A stretch of DNA of 64,000 nt from the NCBI GenBank assembly GCA_964538505.1, contig CAZIDY010000008.1, positions 1-64,000 on the forward strand, read 5' to 3'. The translations under genes and the position numbers were made by a program. This document shows positions 26,001-33,501 of this stretch, one piece after another. The DNA is from Zeimonas sp964538505. Lineage in GTDB: Bacteria; Pseudomonadota; Gammaproteobacteria; Burkholderiales; Burkholderiaceae_E. Each line of letters opens with the position of its first letter. The first letter of the stretch is position 1. The notes beneath the pieces are model-generated. The model was given only the letters and a program-made list of their open reading frames with translations. It was not told where the DNA came from and ran no database searches.

Positions 26001-26717
26001 TCACTCGGCCCACATCACCCGCTGCACCGACGCCGGCAGCACCGACAGGCGGCTCTGCACGTCGGCCGTGCCGCCCATCGCCGTTTCGGCCGCGATCCGT
26101 GCAGCATCGAGTTGTGCCTCGGAGCGCACCGCGCCCCAGAGATAGGCAGTGCCGTCGGTGACGACGACGTTGACGAACGCGGTATCGATGCCCGCACGGC
26201 GCATCTCGTCCTCGATGCGCGTCTTCAGCGAAAGGTCGCTCGGAGCGCCTGCGGCGTCGATGGGCGAAGCCCGCCCGGGGCCCGACGCGAGCGCCTGCAG
26301 CAGGTTGGCGCGACTGACGATGCCGACGACCTCGGTGCCGCGCACGACCGGCACGCGCTTGATCCGTCGCCGCTCGAGCAGCTCCGCGATCTCGGCGACC
26401 GGCGTGTCTTCGCGCACGGTGGCCACCTCGCGCGACATCACGTCGCGAACGCGCCGCCCGTACGTTTTCGCGTACTCGCGCACCTGGTCCTCGCTGTCGC
26501 CGAAGAGTCGCAGCCACCACGACGGCGTGCGCTCGGTGCCGCTCTCGACCCTTCGGACGAGATCCCCCTCGCTGACGATGCCGAGCAGCCGTCCATTGGC
26601 ATCGAGCACCGGCACGCCGCTGATTCCCTTGCTCAGCAGCAGGCGTGCGACGTCGGCAACCGACGCGTCCTCGGTTACGGAGATCACTGGGGTCGACATC
26701 ACGTCTCGGGCTTGCAT
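26001..26717 (-). CDS. CBS-pair protein with C-terminal BON domain
   Basis: The 238-residue protein has two CBS motifs (MQARDVMSTPVISVTEDASV... GISGVPVLDANGRLLGIVSEGDL and VRDVMSREVATVREDTPVAEIAELL... RVPVVRGTEVVGIVSRANLL), then a BON domain (TRIEDEMRRAGI... VVVTDGTAYLWGAVRSEAQ). CBS pairs bind adenine nucleotides; BON domains bind lipid or membrane. The CBS–BON fusion is known in proteobacteria but its role is not. The start at 26717 has GAGG eight bases upstream; the extension to 26753 is possible. Neighbouring genes handle metals and a cytochrome, with no obvious functional link. Confidence 0.87.
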   Translation of the reverse strand: MQARDVMSTPVISVTEDASVADVARLLLSKGISGVPVLDANGRLLGIVSEGDLVRRVESGTERTPSWWLRLFGDSEDQVREYAKTYGRRVRDVMSREVATVREDTPVAEIAELLERRRIKRVPVVRGTEVVGIVSRANLLQALASGPGRASPIDAAGAPSDLSLKTRIEDEMRRAGIDTAFVNVVVTDGTAYLWGAVRSEAQLDAARIAAETAMGGTADVQSRLSVLPASVQRVMWAE

Positions 26718-26875
26718 GAGGGGACCTCGTCGGTTGGGATGGGTAGTCGCCATCGTAGCGCTCGGACAGCCGTTCGCACGACAGCGTCCGGTGGATCAGT
26801 GCCGATGCGCAGCGCCGGCACCGTGCGAATGCGCCGACCCGGAAGCTTCCGCCGCCACGGGCGTATGAAAGCGCC

Positions 26876-27346
26876 TCAACCGCCCTGCATCGCGCGCTCA
26901 CGCGCCTGGTGGCGACGCTGCACGTCCTCGGGCCAGGTCGAGCGGATGTACGCGAGCACCGCACGGATCTCGCCGTCGGAGAGCGCCCCGCCGAAGGCCG
27001 GCATGTCGCTCTGGTAGCCGGGCGGCGCGTATGGCTCGACGCCGTCCTTGACGATGCCGAACAGCTGCTCCGACGGGTGGTGCCAGGTATGGCCGCTCGG
27101 ATCATGCGGTGGTGCGGGCATCCGCCCCGACGGCAGGCGCCTCGTCCAGTCGGGCTGGCCTTCCAGATTCGCCCCGTGGCAACTCGCGCAGTATCGATCG
27201 TAGATCTCGCGCCCCTGCGCGAGAACGGCTCGATCATCGGTCGCGATCCAGTTCGCCGGCGTCGCGCCGCGCAGCTGCTGCCAGCCCAGCACGCCGATCA
27301 CTGCGAGCAGGATCAGCGCGAGCAACGCCCAGGCCCATCGCGTCAT
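26876..27346 (-). CDS. membrane-anchored monohaem cytochrome c
   Basis: The 156-residue protein has one N-terminal membrane helix (WAWALLALILLAVIGVLGW) and a cytochrome c domain with haem site YCASCHG. The downstream axial Met is probably the one in DMPAFGGALSD. It would carry electrons on the periplasmic side. Cytochromes of this layout often sit with copper-handling genes. The remnant of copA lies 34 bases upstream in the same direction, so the cytochrome may be a survivor of a copper-related cluster. The physiological partner is unknown. Confidence 0.88.
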   Translation of the reverse strand: MTRWAWALLALILLAVIGVLGWQQLRGATPANWIATDDRAVLAQGREIYDRYCASCHGANLEGQPDWTRRLPSGRMPAPPHDPSGHTWHHPSEQLFGIVKDGVEPYAPPGYQSDMPAFGGALSDGEIRAVLAYIRSTWPEDVQRRHQARERAMQGG

Positions 27347-27380
27347 TCACGACTCCTTACAATGCGTTCGCCTCGCGGCC

Positions 27381-27794
27381 TCAGCTTCGCGAGCCGCGCA
27401 ACCTTAACGCATTCGAGACGACGGATACCGAGCTCAGGCTCATCGCCAGCGCCGCGATCATCGGCGACAACGTCAGCCCAAACACCGGGTACAGCACGCC
27501 AGCGGCGATCGGTACGCCGAGCGCGTTGCAGACGAGCGCGAAACCGAGGTTCTGCCGCATTCGCGACTGTCTGACGATCGCCGTGAGCGGAAGCGTCCAC
27601 CAGAAGCGGCGGCGGAAATCGACGGCTCGGGGTTCTCGTCGTCCTCGAGCCCGGGCAGCAGCGGCTCGAGCGCCATGCCGCAGATCGGGCAGTTGCCCGG
27701 TGCATCGCGGCGGATCTCCGGGTGCATCGCGGCGGATCTCCGGGTGCATCGGGCAGGTGTAGGTCGTTGTGCCCGCGGTCGGATCACCGGCCAT
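27381..27794 (-). pseudogene. decayed copA (heavy-metal P-type ATPase): both ends kept, centre lost
   Basis: The start encodes TYTCPMHPEIRRDAPG, the metal-binding N-terminus of copper ATPases. A frameshift follows; the alternative frame continues GNCPICGMALEPLLPG, so the original protein had CPMHPEI...CPICGM. A second shift leads into RRRFWWTLPLTAIV (first membrane region), which is joined directly to RQNLGFALVCNALGVPIAAGVLYP and MSLSSVSVVSNALRLRG, the last two membrane helices. A full ATPase is about 750-830 residues; roughly 550 codons covering the ATP-binding, DKTGT and metal-site helices are missing. The first frameshift is caused by the 22-bp duplication at 27699-27742. Non-functional. 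Confidence 0.85.
27699..27742. repeat. 22-bp perfect tandem duplication inside copA remnant
   Basis: The 22-base unit beginning GGTGCATCGCGG and ending GATCTCCG occurs twice in succession (27699-27720 and 27721-27742). Removing one copy restores the expected metal-binding frame, so the duplication is the mutation that broke the reading frame. Confidence 0.9.
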
Positions 27795-27891
27795 GACTCA
27801 CTCCGTTTCGGATGATTTTCCCAGGCGCTGCGGATGAGGCATCGAGCTGGATGTGCGCGCTACACTGCATCGCTCACCGTCGGAGTTCGCC

Positions 27892-28125
27892 ATGTCGAAT
27901 CTGGTCGAGGAACTTTCAGCCCAGGCAAAGCGCCTGCCGCGCAAGGACCGTGCCCGTCTCGCAGAAGAACTGCTTGATTCTCTTCGCGAAGTCGCAGATC
28001 CAGATGCCGAAGCGGCATGGAAACGGGAGATCGAGCGTCGCGTTGCGGAGATCGACTCGGGCGCGGTCGATCTCATCCCTGCAGAAGAGGTCCGTGCAGA
28101 AGCCCTCCGCTTGATCCGAAGGTGA
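27892..28125 (+). CDS. addiction-module antitoxin-like protein
   Basis: The 77-residue acidic protein starts MSNLVEELSAQAKRLPRKDR and includes ARLAEELLDSLREV and a C-terminal ...AAWKREIERRVAEIDSG. This is the pattern of the small "putative addiction module component" antitoxins (TIGR02574-like, from memory) that pair with ParE/RelE toxins. Its stop overlaps the GTG start of the downstream gene by GTGA, the usual antitoxin–toxin coupling. The partner toxin is broken, so the antitoxin is an orphan here. Earlier in-frame start codons exist but the ATG at 27892 gives the normal family start. Confidence 0.78.
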   Translation: MSNLVEELSAQAKRLPRKDRARLAEELLDSLREVADPDAEAAWKREIERRVAEIDSGAVDLIPAEEVRAEALRLIRR

Positions 28126-28277
28126 GAACCATCCGGTATCACCCGCAGGCCCGAATCGAAGTCCTGCAGAAGATCCGGTACTACGCGTCGAATCGTGCCG
28201 CTACGGCAGCGAGCGCCGCTGCTCGGTGTCTCGTCGCTCTTTCTTGGAGTTCGTTTCGCTGCGAAACACAGCATTGA
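28122..28277 (+). pseudogene. truncated ParE/RelE-type toxin
   Basis: From the GTG at 28122 the frame reads VRTIRYHPQARIEVLQKIRYYASN, a clear ParE-like N terminus. After about 30 residues it changes to low-complexity RAATAASAAARC and ends after 51 codons. ParE toxins are about 95-105 residues. The C-terminal half that binds gyrase is missing, so it should be inactive. The break point is close to the inverted repeat at 28257-28324 and the 7-bp tandem repeat, which may have driven the deletion. Confidence 0.72.
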
Positions 28278-28324
28278 TGACTGGACGGCGCTCTCCGTAG
28301 CGGAAAATGCTGTGTTTTGCAGCG
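28257..28324. repeat. 19-base inverted repeat with 30-base loop
   Basis: The left arm is CGCTGCGAAACACAGCATT (28257-28275) and the right arm is AATGCTGTGTTTTGCAGCG (28306-28324), perfect except for one position that would form G-T in RNA. The left arm is inside the broken toxin frame. Part of the left arm, GTTTCGCTGCGAAAC at 28253-28267, is itself a palindrome and recurs with one outer-base change at 53008-53022. Could be a mobile miniature element end or a transcription-stop structure. Confidence 0.75.
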
Positions 28325-28351
28325 ATTTCATGCGCGGCACCGAACACCGGG

Positions 28352-28400
28352 CACCCGGCACCCGGCACCCGGCACCCTGCACCCTGCACCCTGCACCCGA
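28352..28400. repeat. seven-copy tandem repeat of a 7-bp unit
   Basis: The units read CACCCGG three times, CACCCTG three times and CACCCGA once, with a near-copy CACCGGG just before. The period is exact. It lies between the inverted repeat and the OsmC stop. Copy number at such arrays can vary between strains. Confidence 0.9.
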
Positions 28401-28403
28401 GGG

Positions 28404-28898
28404 TCAGGAAATCACGATCTGCACCGGGGTGGCGTTGCGGAACAGATCGAGGACGGGGCAATGCGCATCGACCACCTGTTTCAGTCGCGCCAGCTCGTCG
28501 TCGGATGCGGTGCTGTCGAAGCTCACGGAGCCAGTGATCCGCTGAAATCCCGGACGAACGCCGCGGGCAGCGCCGAAGAAGCCGCGCAGATCGAGCTCAC
28601 CTTCGAGCTTGACGGAAACGTCGTTCAAGGGAATGCCGAGCGCGTCGGCATGCAACCGATAAGTGATCTCCTGGCAGGTCGCGAGCGCCGCCAAAGCGTA
28701 CTCCGCGGGATTCGGCGCCTTGTCCTTGCCGCCGAGCGCGGGCGGCTCATCGACTTCGACGGAGAAACCCCGGATGCTCACGGCCCGATGCAGGCCCTCC
28801 TTCCCTTCGCTGGACACGGAGAACTGCGCGGAAGTATCTGCGCCTTCGCTGGCGAGCGCGGCGCGGGTATCGGTGAAAAGTTTCGCAAAAGCAGCCAT
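28404..28898 (-). CDS. OsmC/Ohr family protein
   Basis: The 164-residue protein carries the two OsmC family Cys: one in ATCQEITYRL and one in VVDAHCPVLDLF, with the characteristic LATCQ and (V/D)AHCP contexts. OsmC/YhfA proteins reduce organic or other peroxides through the Cys pair. It has the usual length from MAAFAKLFTDTRAAL. GGAAA precedes the start. The 7-bp repeat begins right after its stop. An extended frame to 29021 is not needed. Subfamily (OsmC versus YhfA) is not resolved. Confidence 0.88.
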   Translation of the reverse strand: MAAFAKLFTDTRAALASEGADTSAQFSVSSEGKEGLHRAVSIRGFSVEVDEPPALGGKDKAPNPAEYALAALATCQEITYRLHADALGIPLNDVSVKLEGELDLRGFFGAARGVRPGFQRITGSVSFDSTASDDELARLKQVVDAHCPVLDLFRNATPVQIVIS

Positions 28899-29043
28899 TC
28901 GGTTTTCCTTTCTCGAGTGGGAAATCGACGGGAGCCGACCGCGCTCGACGTCGCGATCGCGCTCGGTTCCCGGATGGCGGCCGATTCTAGGGACGCTGCG
29001 TTGCTTGCCCAACGAGTGCACGACTTTCGATTGAGCATATTCG

Positions 29044-29085
29044 GTTCGGCTCTATCGCCGAACGAGCGCGAAGAGCCCTCGCGCT
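29044..29085 (-). terminator. two adjacent hairpins at the end of the transsulfuration operon
   Basis: AGCGCGA-(7)-TCGCGCT at 29065-29085 and GTTCGGC-(6)-GCCGAAC at 29044-29063 are both perfect seven-pair stems and follow each other directly. The first overlaps the gamma-lyase stop codon. They lie where transcription of the minus-strand pair should end. There is no T-tract. Confidence 0.5.
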
Positions 29086-30271
29086 AACCGATCGCAGCGA
29101 GCGCCGCCTCGAGATCCCCCCTCAGATCGCTGACATCCTCGATCCCTACCGACAGCCGCACCAATGAGTCGCCGATCCCGATGCGCGCGCGCTGCTCGGC
29201 GGGAATCGTCGCGTGCGTCATGATCGCCGGGTGCTCGATCAGGCTCTCGACGCCGCCCAGGCTCTCGGCGAGCGTGAAGATCGAGCACGCCTCGAGGAAA
29301 CAGCGCGTGCCCGCGAGATCGGTGTCGAGATCGATCGACACCATGCCGCCGAAGCCGCGCATCTGCTTTCGCGCGAGCGCGTGCTGCGTATGTGAAGCGA
29401 GCCCGGGATAGCGCACCCGGCGCACGCCCGGCTGCCGCTCGAGCCAGCCGGAGAGCTCGAGCGCGTTCTCGCAGTGACGCTGCATCCGCACGTCGAGCGT
29501 CTTCAGGCCGCGCAACGCGAGAAAGCTGTCGAAGGGTCCGGCGATCGCACCTACGGCGTTCTGCAGGAAGCCGAGACGCTCGGCGTTCTCCGCATTGCGC
29601 GCATCGCCGGAAACGATCGCGACGCCGCCGATGATGTCCGAGTGACCGTTCAGGTACTTGGTCGTCGAGTGCACGACGATATCGAAGCCGAGCTCGATCG
29701 GGCGCTGCACCCAGGGTGTGGCGAAGGTGTTGTCGGCCACGCTGATCACGCCGTGTCGTCGCGCGATCGACGCGAGCGCCTCGAGATCGACCAGCCGCAG
29801 CAGCGGATTGGTCGGCGACTCGACGAGCAGCATGCGCGTCTCGGGCCGGATCGCAGACTCGAGCGCCTGCGGATCGGACAGGTCGACGTAGCTCACCGAC
29901 AACCCCGCGCTCTTCGTGCGCACGCGCTCGAGCAGGCGATAGGTTCCGCCGTAGAGATCGTCGCCGGCGACGATGTGCGCGCCGGCGTCGAGCAGCTCGA
30001 GCACGGTGGCAATCGCCGCGAGTCCCGACGCGAACGCGAATGCGCGGCCGCCGCTCTCGAGGTCGGCGATGCAGCGTTCGAGCGCGAAGCGCGTCGGATT
30101 GTGCGAACGGCCGTAGTCGAGGCCCTTGTGCACGCCGGGGCTCGACTGCACGTAGGTCGAGTTCGCGTAGATCGGCGGCATGACGGCGCCGGTCGACGGA
30201 TCGGGCGACTGCCCTGCATGGATCACGCGCGTGCCGAAGCCGTGACGCGCGGAAGTGTCGTTGTCGCTCAC
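29084..30271 (-). CDS. cystathionine gamma-lyase / gamma-synthase family PLP enzyme
   Basis: The 395-residue PLP enzyme has HAGQSPDPSTGAVMPPIY, DYGRSHNPTRFALE, AFASGLAAIATVLELL, ESPTNPLLRLVDLEA and the PLP-lysine block HSTTKYLNGHSDIIGG. These are the features of the cystathionine gamma-lyase/gamma-synthase group. It follows cystathionine beta-synthase with an ATGA-type overlap, so the pair should run reverse transsulfuration: homocysteine plus serine to cystathionine, then to cysteine, 2-oxobutyrate and ammonia. Context therefore favours gamma-lyase over gamma-synthase. A beta-lyase-like paralogue lies at 16135-17385. Confidence 0.9.
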   Translation of the reverse strand: MSDNDTSARHGFGTRVIHAGQSPDPSTGAVMPPIYANSTYVQSSPGVHKGLDYGRSHNPTRFALERCIADLESGGRAFAFASGLAAIATVLELLDAGAHIVAGDDLYGGTYRLLERVRTKSAGLSVSYVDLSDPQALESAIRPETRMLLVESPTNPLLRLVDLEALASIARRHGVISVADNTFATPWVQRPIELGFDIVVHSTTKYLNGHSDIIGGVAIVSGDARNAENAERLGFLQNAVGAIAGPFDSFLALRGLKTLDVRMQRHCENALELSGWLERQPGVRRVRYPGLASHTQHALARKQMRGFGGMVSIDLDTDLAGTRCFLEACSIFTLAESLGGVESLIEHPAIMTHATIPAEQRARIGIGDSLVRLSVGIEDVSDLRGDLEAALAAIG

Positions 30272-31653
30272 GAGGAAACCCTGCGCAGATGATTAAGAAG
30301 ATCGAAGCGAGTGACGAGGCCGTGGAAACGCCCTTCGTCGGCGATGATCGCGACCAGGCCGCGATCGAGCACGGCGCGCAACTGCGCCAGGCTCGCGCCG
30401 GGCGGCAGCGTTTCGGGCGCCTGCGTCATCGCCGTGTCGACCGTCGCATCGAAACGCGCCGGGTCGTCGAGCGCGTGCATCAGCACGTCCGACTCGTCGA
30501 CGATGCCGACGATGCGTCCTTCGTCGAGCACGGGCAGCTGGGACACATCTGCCGAGCGCATGCGCTGGAACACCGTGCGCAGCGTGTCGCTGGGCTGCGC
30601 CTGGATCACGCTGCCTTCGGTGTAGCGACGTCCGATCACGTCGCGCAGGTCGCCGAAGCGCTCGCGCGCGAGCAGCCCCTGGTCGATCATCCAGTTGTCG
30701 TTATAGACCTTCGACAGATAGCGCGTGCCGGTGTCGCAGACGAGGGAAACGATGCGTTTCGGCGTCGTCTGCTCGCGGCACCAGCGCAGCGCGGCGGCGA
30801 GCAGCGTTCCGGTGGACGAGCCGCCGAGCACGCCCTCGGCGCGCAGCAGCTCGCGCGCTGCACCGAAGCTCTCCTCGTCGGGGATCGAGTACGCGCTGCG
30901 CACGAGCGAGAAATCGGCGATCGTCGGAACGAAGTCCTCGCCGATTCCTTCCACCGCCCAGGAACCCGCCTCGCCGATCTTGCCGGTTCGCACGTAGTCG
31001 ACGAGCACCGAGCCCTGCGGATCGGCGAGCACGAACTCGACCTCGGGCGCGACCTCGCGAAAGAACGCGGTGAGTCCGCCGAGCGTGCCGCCGGAACCCA
31101 CGCCGCAGACGATCGCGTCGATCGCGTGTCCGCTCTGCGCCCACAGCTCGGGCGCCGTCGACCAGCGATGCGCAGCGGCGTTGTCGGGGTTGTTGAACTG
31201 GTCGACGAAGAATGCGCCGGGCGTCTCGCGCGCAAGGCGCGCGGCGACATCCTGATAATAGTCGGGATGACCGCGCACGACGTCGGAGCGCGTCAGGTGC
31301 ACCTCGGCGCCGAGCGCCTTCAGGTGCAGCACCTTCTCGCTCGACATCTTGTCGGGCACGACGAGCACGACGCGGTAGCCCTTCGCGCGTGCGACGAGCG
31401 CGAGCCCCAGGCCGGTGTTCCCGGCGGTGGCTTCGACGATCGTGCCGCCGGGCTGCAGCTTGCCGCTGCGCTCGGCGGCTTCGATCATCCACAGCCCGAC
31501 GCGGTCCTTGATCGAGCCGCCCGGATTCTGCGACTCGAGTTTCAGGAACAGCCGGCACGGCCCGGTATCGAGCCGCGTGACTTCCAGCAGCGGCGTGTTG
31601 CCGATCAGGTCGAGCACGCCAGGTCGAGAAGCGGTCTTCATGGCGGCCATCAT
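30268..31653 (-). CDS. cystathionine beta-synthase with CBS regulatory domain
   Basis: The protein (461 residues from the ATG at 31653) has the fold-type II PLP core: LIGNTPLLEV, NPGGSIKDRVG with the PLP Lys, EATAGNTGLGLALVA, VGSGGTLGGLTAFF, and GGSSTGTLL. Two CBS motifs follow (EGSVIQAQPSDTLRTVFQRM... and FDATVDTAMTQAPETL...), to the end RRVSS. This is the domain order of cystathionine beta-synthase; cysteine synthases lack the CBS part. The start is uncertain: GTG at 31710, ATG at 31653 or 31641 are all in frame and no RBS is decisive. It overlaps the gamma-lyase start. Confidence 0.9.
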   Translation of the reverse strand: MMAAMKTASRPGVLDLIGNTPLLEVTRLDTGPCRLFLKLESQNPGGSIKDRVGLWMIEAAERSGKLQPGGTIVEATAGNTGLGLALVARAKGYRVVLVVPDKMSSEKVLHLKALGAEVHLTRSDVVRGHPDYYQDVAARLARETPGAFFVDQFNNPDNAAAHRWSTAPELWAQSGHAIDAIVCGVGSGGTLGGLTAFFREVAPEVEFVLADPQGSVLVDYVRTGKIGEAGSWAVEGIGEDFVPTIADFSLVRSAYSIPDEESFGAARELLRAEGVLGGSSTGTLLAAALRWCREQTTPKRIVSLVCDTGTRYLSKVYNDNWMIDQGLLARERFGDLRDVIGRRYTEGSVIQAQPSDTLRTVFQRMRSADVSQLPVLDEGRIVGIVDESDVLMHALDDPARFDATVDTAMTQAPETLPPGASLAQLRAVLDRGLVAIIADEGRFHGLVTRFDLLNHLRRVSS

Positions 31654-31693
31654 CGCAGGTTCCATCCCGGGCTCAACCACTTCACTTCCCTCG

Positions 31694-32065
31694 CTACCGA
31701 ATGCCGACACGACGCTGCTGCGAACGCACGTACGCCGTGATGTGCGCGACGTCGTCGGCGCTCACTCCGGGCACCGGCTTCATGTCGCCGAACTTCCAGT
31801 GATGCGCTCGAACGCCGTTACGCACGGCGAGCTGGAACGATGCGTCGCCGTGATGCGAGGGCTCGTAGATCCGGTGCAGGAACGGCGGCCCCTGCTCCGT
31901 TCCCTTCAGGTCGACGCCGTGGCAACTCGCGCACCGCTCGTCGTACAGCACTTCTCCACGAGCGGCATTCGGCATGAGCCCCGGGCTCGGCTGCGGAGCC
32001 TGCAGCGGCTGCGCCGGGAGCCACGCGGGAAGGAGCAGCATCGTAAAGAGCAGCGCCGGCCTCAT
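31694..32065 (-). CDS. exported monohaem cytochrome c
   Basis: The 123-residue protein has a signal peptide (MRPALLFTMLLLPAWLPAQP) and a class I cytochrome c domain with haem site RCASCHGVDLKG. DMKPVPGVSADD is the likely axial-Met region. It would be a periplasmic electron carrier. Its start overlaps the stop of the SHOCT protein gene by ATGA, so the two are translationally coupled. The pair may belong to one small operon with unknown terminal partner. It is followed 40 bases later by the beta-synthase gene in the same direction. Confidence 0.87.
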   Translation of the reverse strand: MRPALLFTMLLLPAWLPAQPLQAPQPSPGLMPNAARGEVLYDERCASCHGVDLKGTEQGPPFLHRIYEPSHHGDASFQLAVRNGVRAHHWKFGDMKPVPGVSADDVAHITAYVRSQQRRVGIR

Positions 32066-32304
32066 TCCGCGAGATCCTTCTTTTTCGCATCGAACTCCTG
32101 CTTGTCGATTTCGCCGCGCGCGTAGCGCTTCTTCAGGATGTCGAGTGCGGTCTCGGTTGCGTCCCGACCGCCGTTTGCCGAGCGCGTCTCGCGCGACACG
32201 AGCCGCACGAGCACGACGATGCCTAGGCCCAGGAATACGAGCCACAGCAGCGCATGCACGAGGCCCATGCCCCACCACCAACCGCCGAAACCGTCATACA
32301 TCAT
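32062..32304 (-). CDS. small SHOCT-domain membrane protein
   Basis: The 80-residue protein has one membrane helix (MGLVHALLWLVFLGLGIVVLVRLV) and a C-terminal SHOCT motif (ALDILKKRYARGEIDKQEFDAKK). A Gly/Trp-rich stretch (GFGGWWWGMG) opens it. SHOCT is a short oligomerisation module of unknown specific role. The start is the first of two adjacent ATG codons (32304 or 32301). It is coupled to the downstream cytochrome c. Similar SHOCT proteins often occur next to metal-handling or cytochrome genes. Confidence 0.82.
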   Translation of the reverse strand: MMYDGFGGWWWGMGLVHALLWLVFLGLGIVVLVRLVSRETRSANGGRDATETALDILKKRYARGEIDKQEFDAKKKDLAE

Positions 32305-32497
32305 CGAGAAATCCCCGAAGCGAAGGTAGCCCGAGCATACGTGCACCAGCCGGCCCGGGGATGATCGGGACGATCACGAATCGGTCATGCTTGCGCCGAC
32401 GCGATGCGCAGGACCTTCCGAGCACGTTCATGGCACAGGCTCCGGGCGCAGGCGCCTGCAAGCCGGGCGCCCGGGCCAAACGCGAAAACGCGACGGC

Positions 32498-32503
32498 TAT
32501 AAT
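32498..32503 (+). promoter_or_regulatory. TATAAT -10 upstream of diheme cytochrome gene
   Basis: GGCTATAATCCAAGG lies 31 bases before the start of the cytochrome gene at 32535, in the 230-base divergent gap. The hexamer is a perfect -10. The -35 at 17 spacing (GCCAAA) is weak. Confidence 0.55.
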
Positions 32504-32534
32504 CCAAGGCTTTGACCTCCCCGGGGCGCAAGGC

Positions 32535-33497
32535 ATGAGCGACGAGCATCAGTCCTTCATCAAGAGTCCGCGTCAGTTGATCGTCGTCATCGTGCTCGCG
32601 TTCATCGTTCCGATCGTCGTCATCTCGCTGATCGCCACCTTCGTGCAGACGACGACGCGCAGCGGCACGGGTGCCGACGCGATGACGCCCGAGGCGATCG
32701 CCGATCGGCTGCAGCCGATCGGGCGGCTTGAGGTAATGGATGCGAGCGCGCCGACCGAGCTGCGCAGCGGCGAGGAGGTCTACAAGGCCGTCTGCACCGC
32801 GTGTCACGACACCGGCGTGGCGGGCGCACCGAAGATCGGCGACAAGGCGGCCTGGGCGCCGCGCATCAAGAGCGGGCTCGATGCGCTCGTCGAATCGTCG
32901 CTGAAGGGCAAGGGCGCGATGCCCCCGCAGGGGGGCGGCCAGTTCAACGACACCGAGATTGCGCGCGCAGTCGTGTATCTCGCGAACCAGGGCGGAGCGA
33001 AGTTCGAGGAGCCGCAGGCGGCGGAATCGGCAGACGCTGCCGAAGCGCCGGCCGCGAGCGAAGCCGCGGCGCCTGCCGCCGCTGCAGCACCCGCTGACGC
33101 GCAACCGGCCGCTGCGGCACCCGCGCCCGCTCCGGCACAAGCCGCACCCGCTGCGGCCGCGCCGGCAGCCGACGCGAAGTCCGCCGAGGCCGCCGCTCCG
33201 GCCGCGGCACCTGCTGCCGCCGAAGCCTCGACGACACAGGCGAGCGCCGCCGACCTCGCTGCCGGCGAGAAGGTCTACAAGAGCACGTGCGGGGTCTGCC
33301 ACAACGCCGGCGTCGCCGGCGCACCGAAGCACGGCGACAAGGCCGCCTGGAAACCTCGCCTGGAGCAGGGCTTCGACGTTCTCGTGAAGCACTCGATCGA
33401 CGGGATTCGTGCGATGCCGCCGCGCGGCGGCAACGGCAGACTGTCCGACGAGGAAATGCGCAACTCGGTCGCGTACATGGTCGACGCCGTACAGTAA
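32535..33497 (+). CDS. membrane-anchored diheme c5-type cytochrome
   Basis: The 320-residue protein has an N-terminal membrane helix (LIVVIVLAFIVPIVVISLIATF), then two near-identical c5-type cytochrome modules. The first is YKAVCTACHDTGVAGAPKIGDKAAW... with MPPQGG as the Met-ligand site; the second is YKSTCGVCHNAGVAGAPKHGDKAAW... with MPPRGGNG. A long Ala/Pro linker separates them. The second module is probably an internal duplication. Diheme c5-type proteins of this layout carry electrons in the membrane or periplasm. The start MSDEHQSFIKSPRQL is typical. A perfect TATAAT lies upstream. The longer frame from 31974 is antisense. Confidence 0.9.
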   Translation: MSDEHQSFIKSPRQLIVVIVLAFIVPIVVISLIATFVQTTTRSGTGADAMTPEAIADRLQPIGRLEVMDASAPTELRSGEEVYKAVCTACHDTGVAGAPKIGDKAAWAPRIKSGLDALVESSLKGKGAMPPQGGGQFNDTEIARAVVYLANQGGAKFEEPQAAESADAAEAPAASEAAAPAAAAAPADAQPAAAAPAPAPAQAAPAAAAPAADAKSAEAAAPAAAPAAAEASTTQASAADLAAGEKVYKSTCGVCHNAGVAGAPKHGDKAAWKPRLEQGFDVLVKHSIDGIRAMPPRGGNGRLSDEEMRNSVAYMVDAVQ

Positions 33498-33501
33498 GGA
33501 A

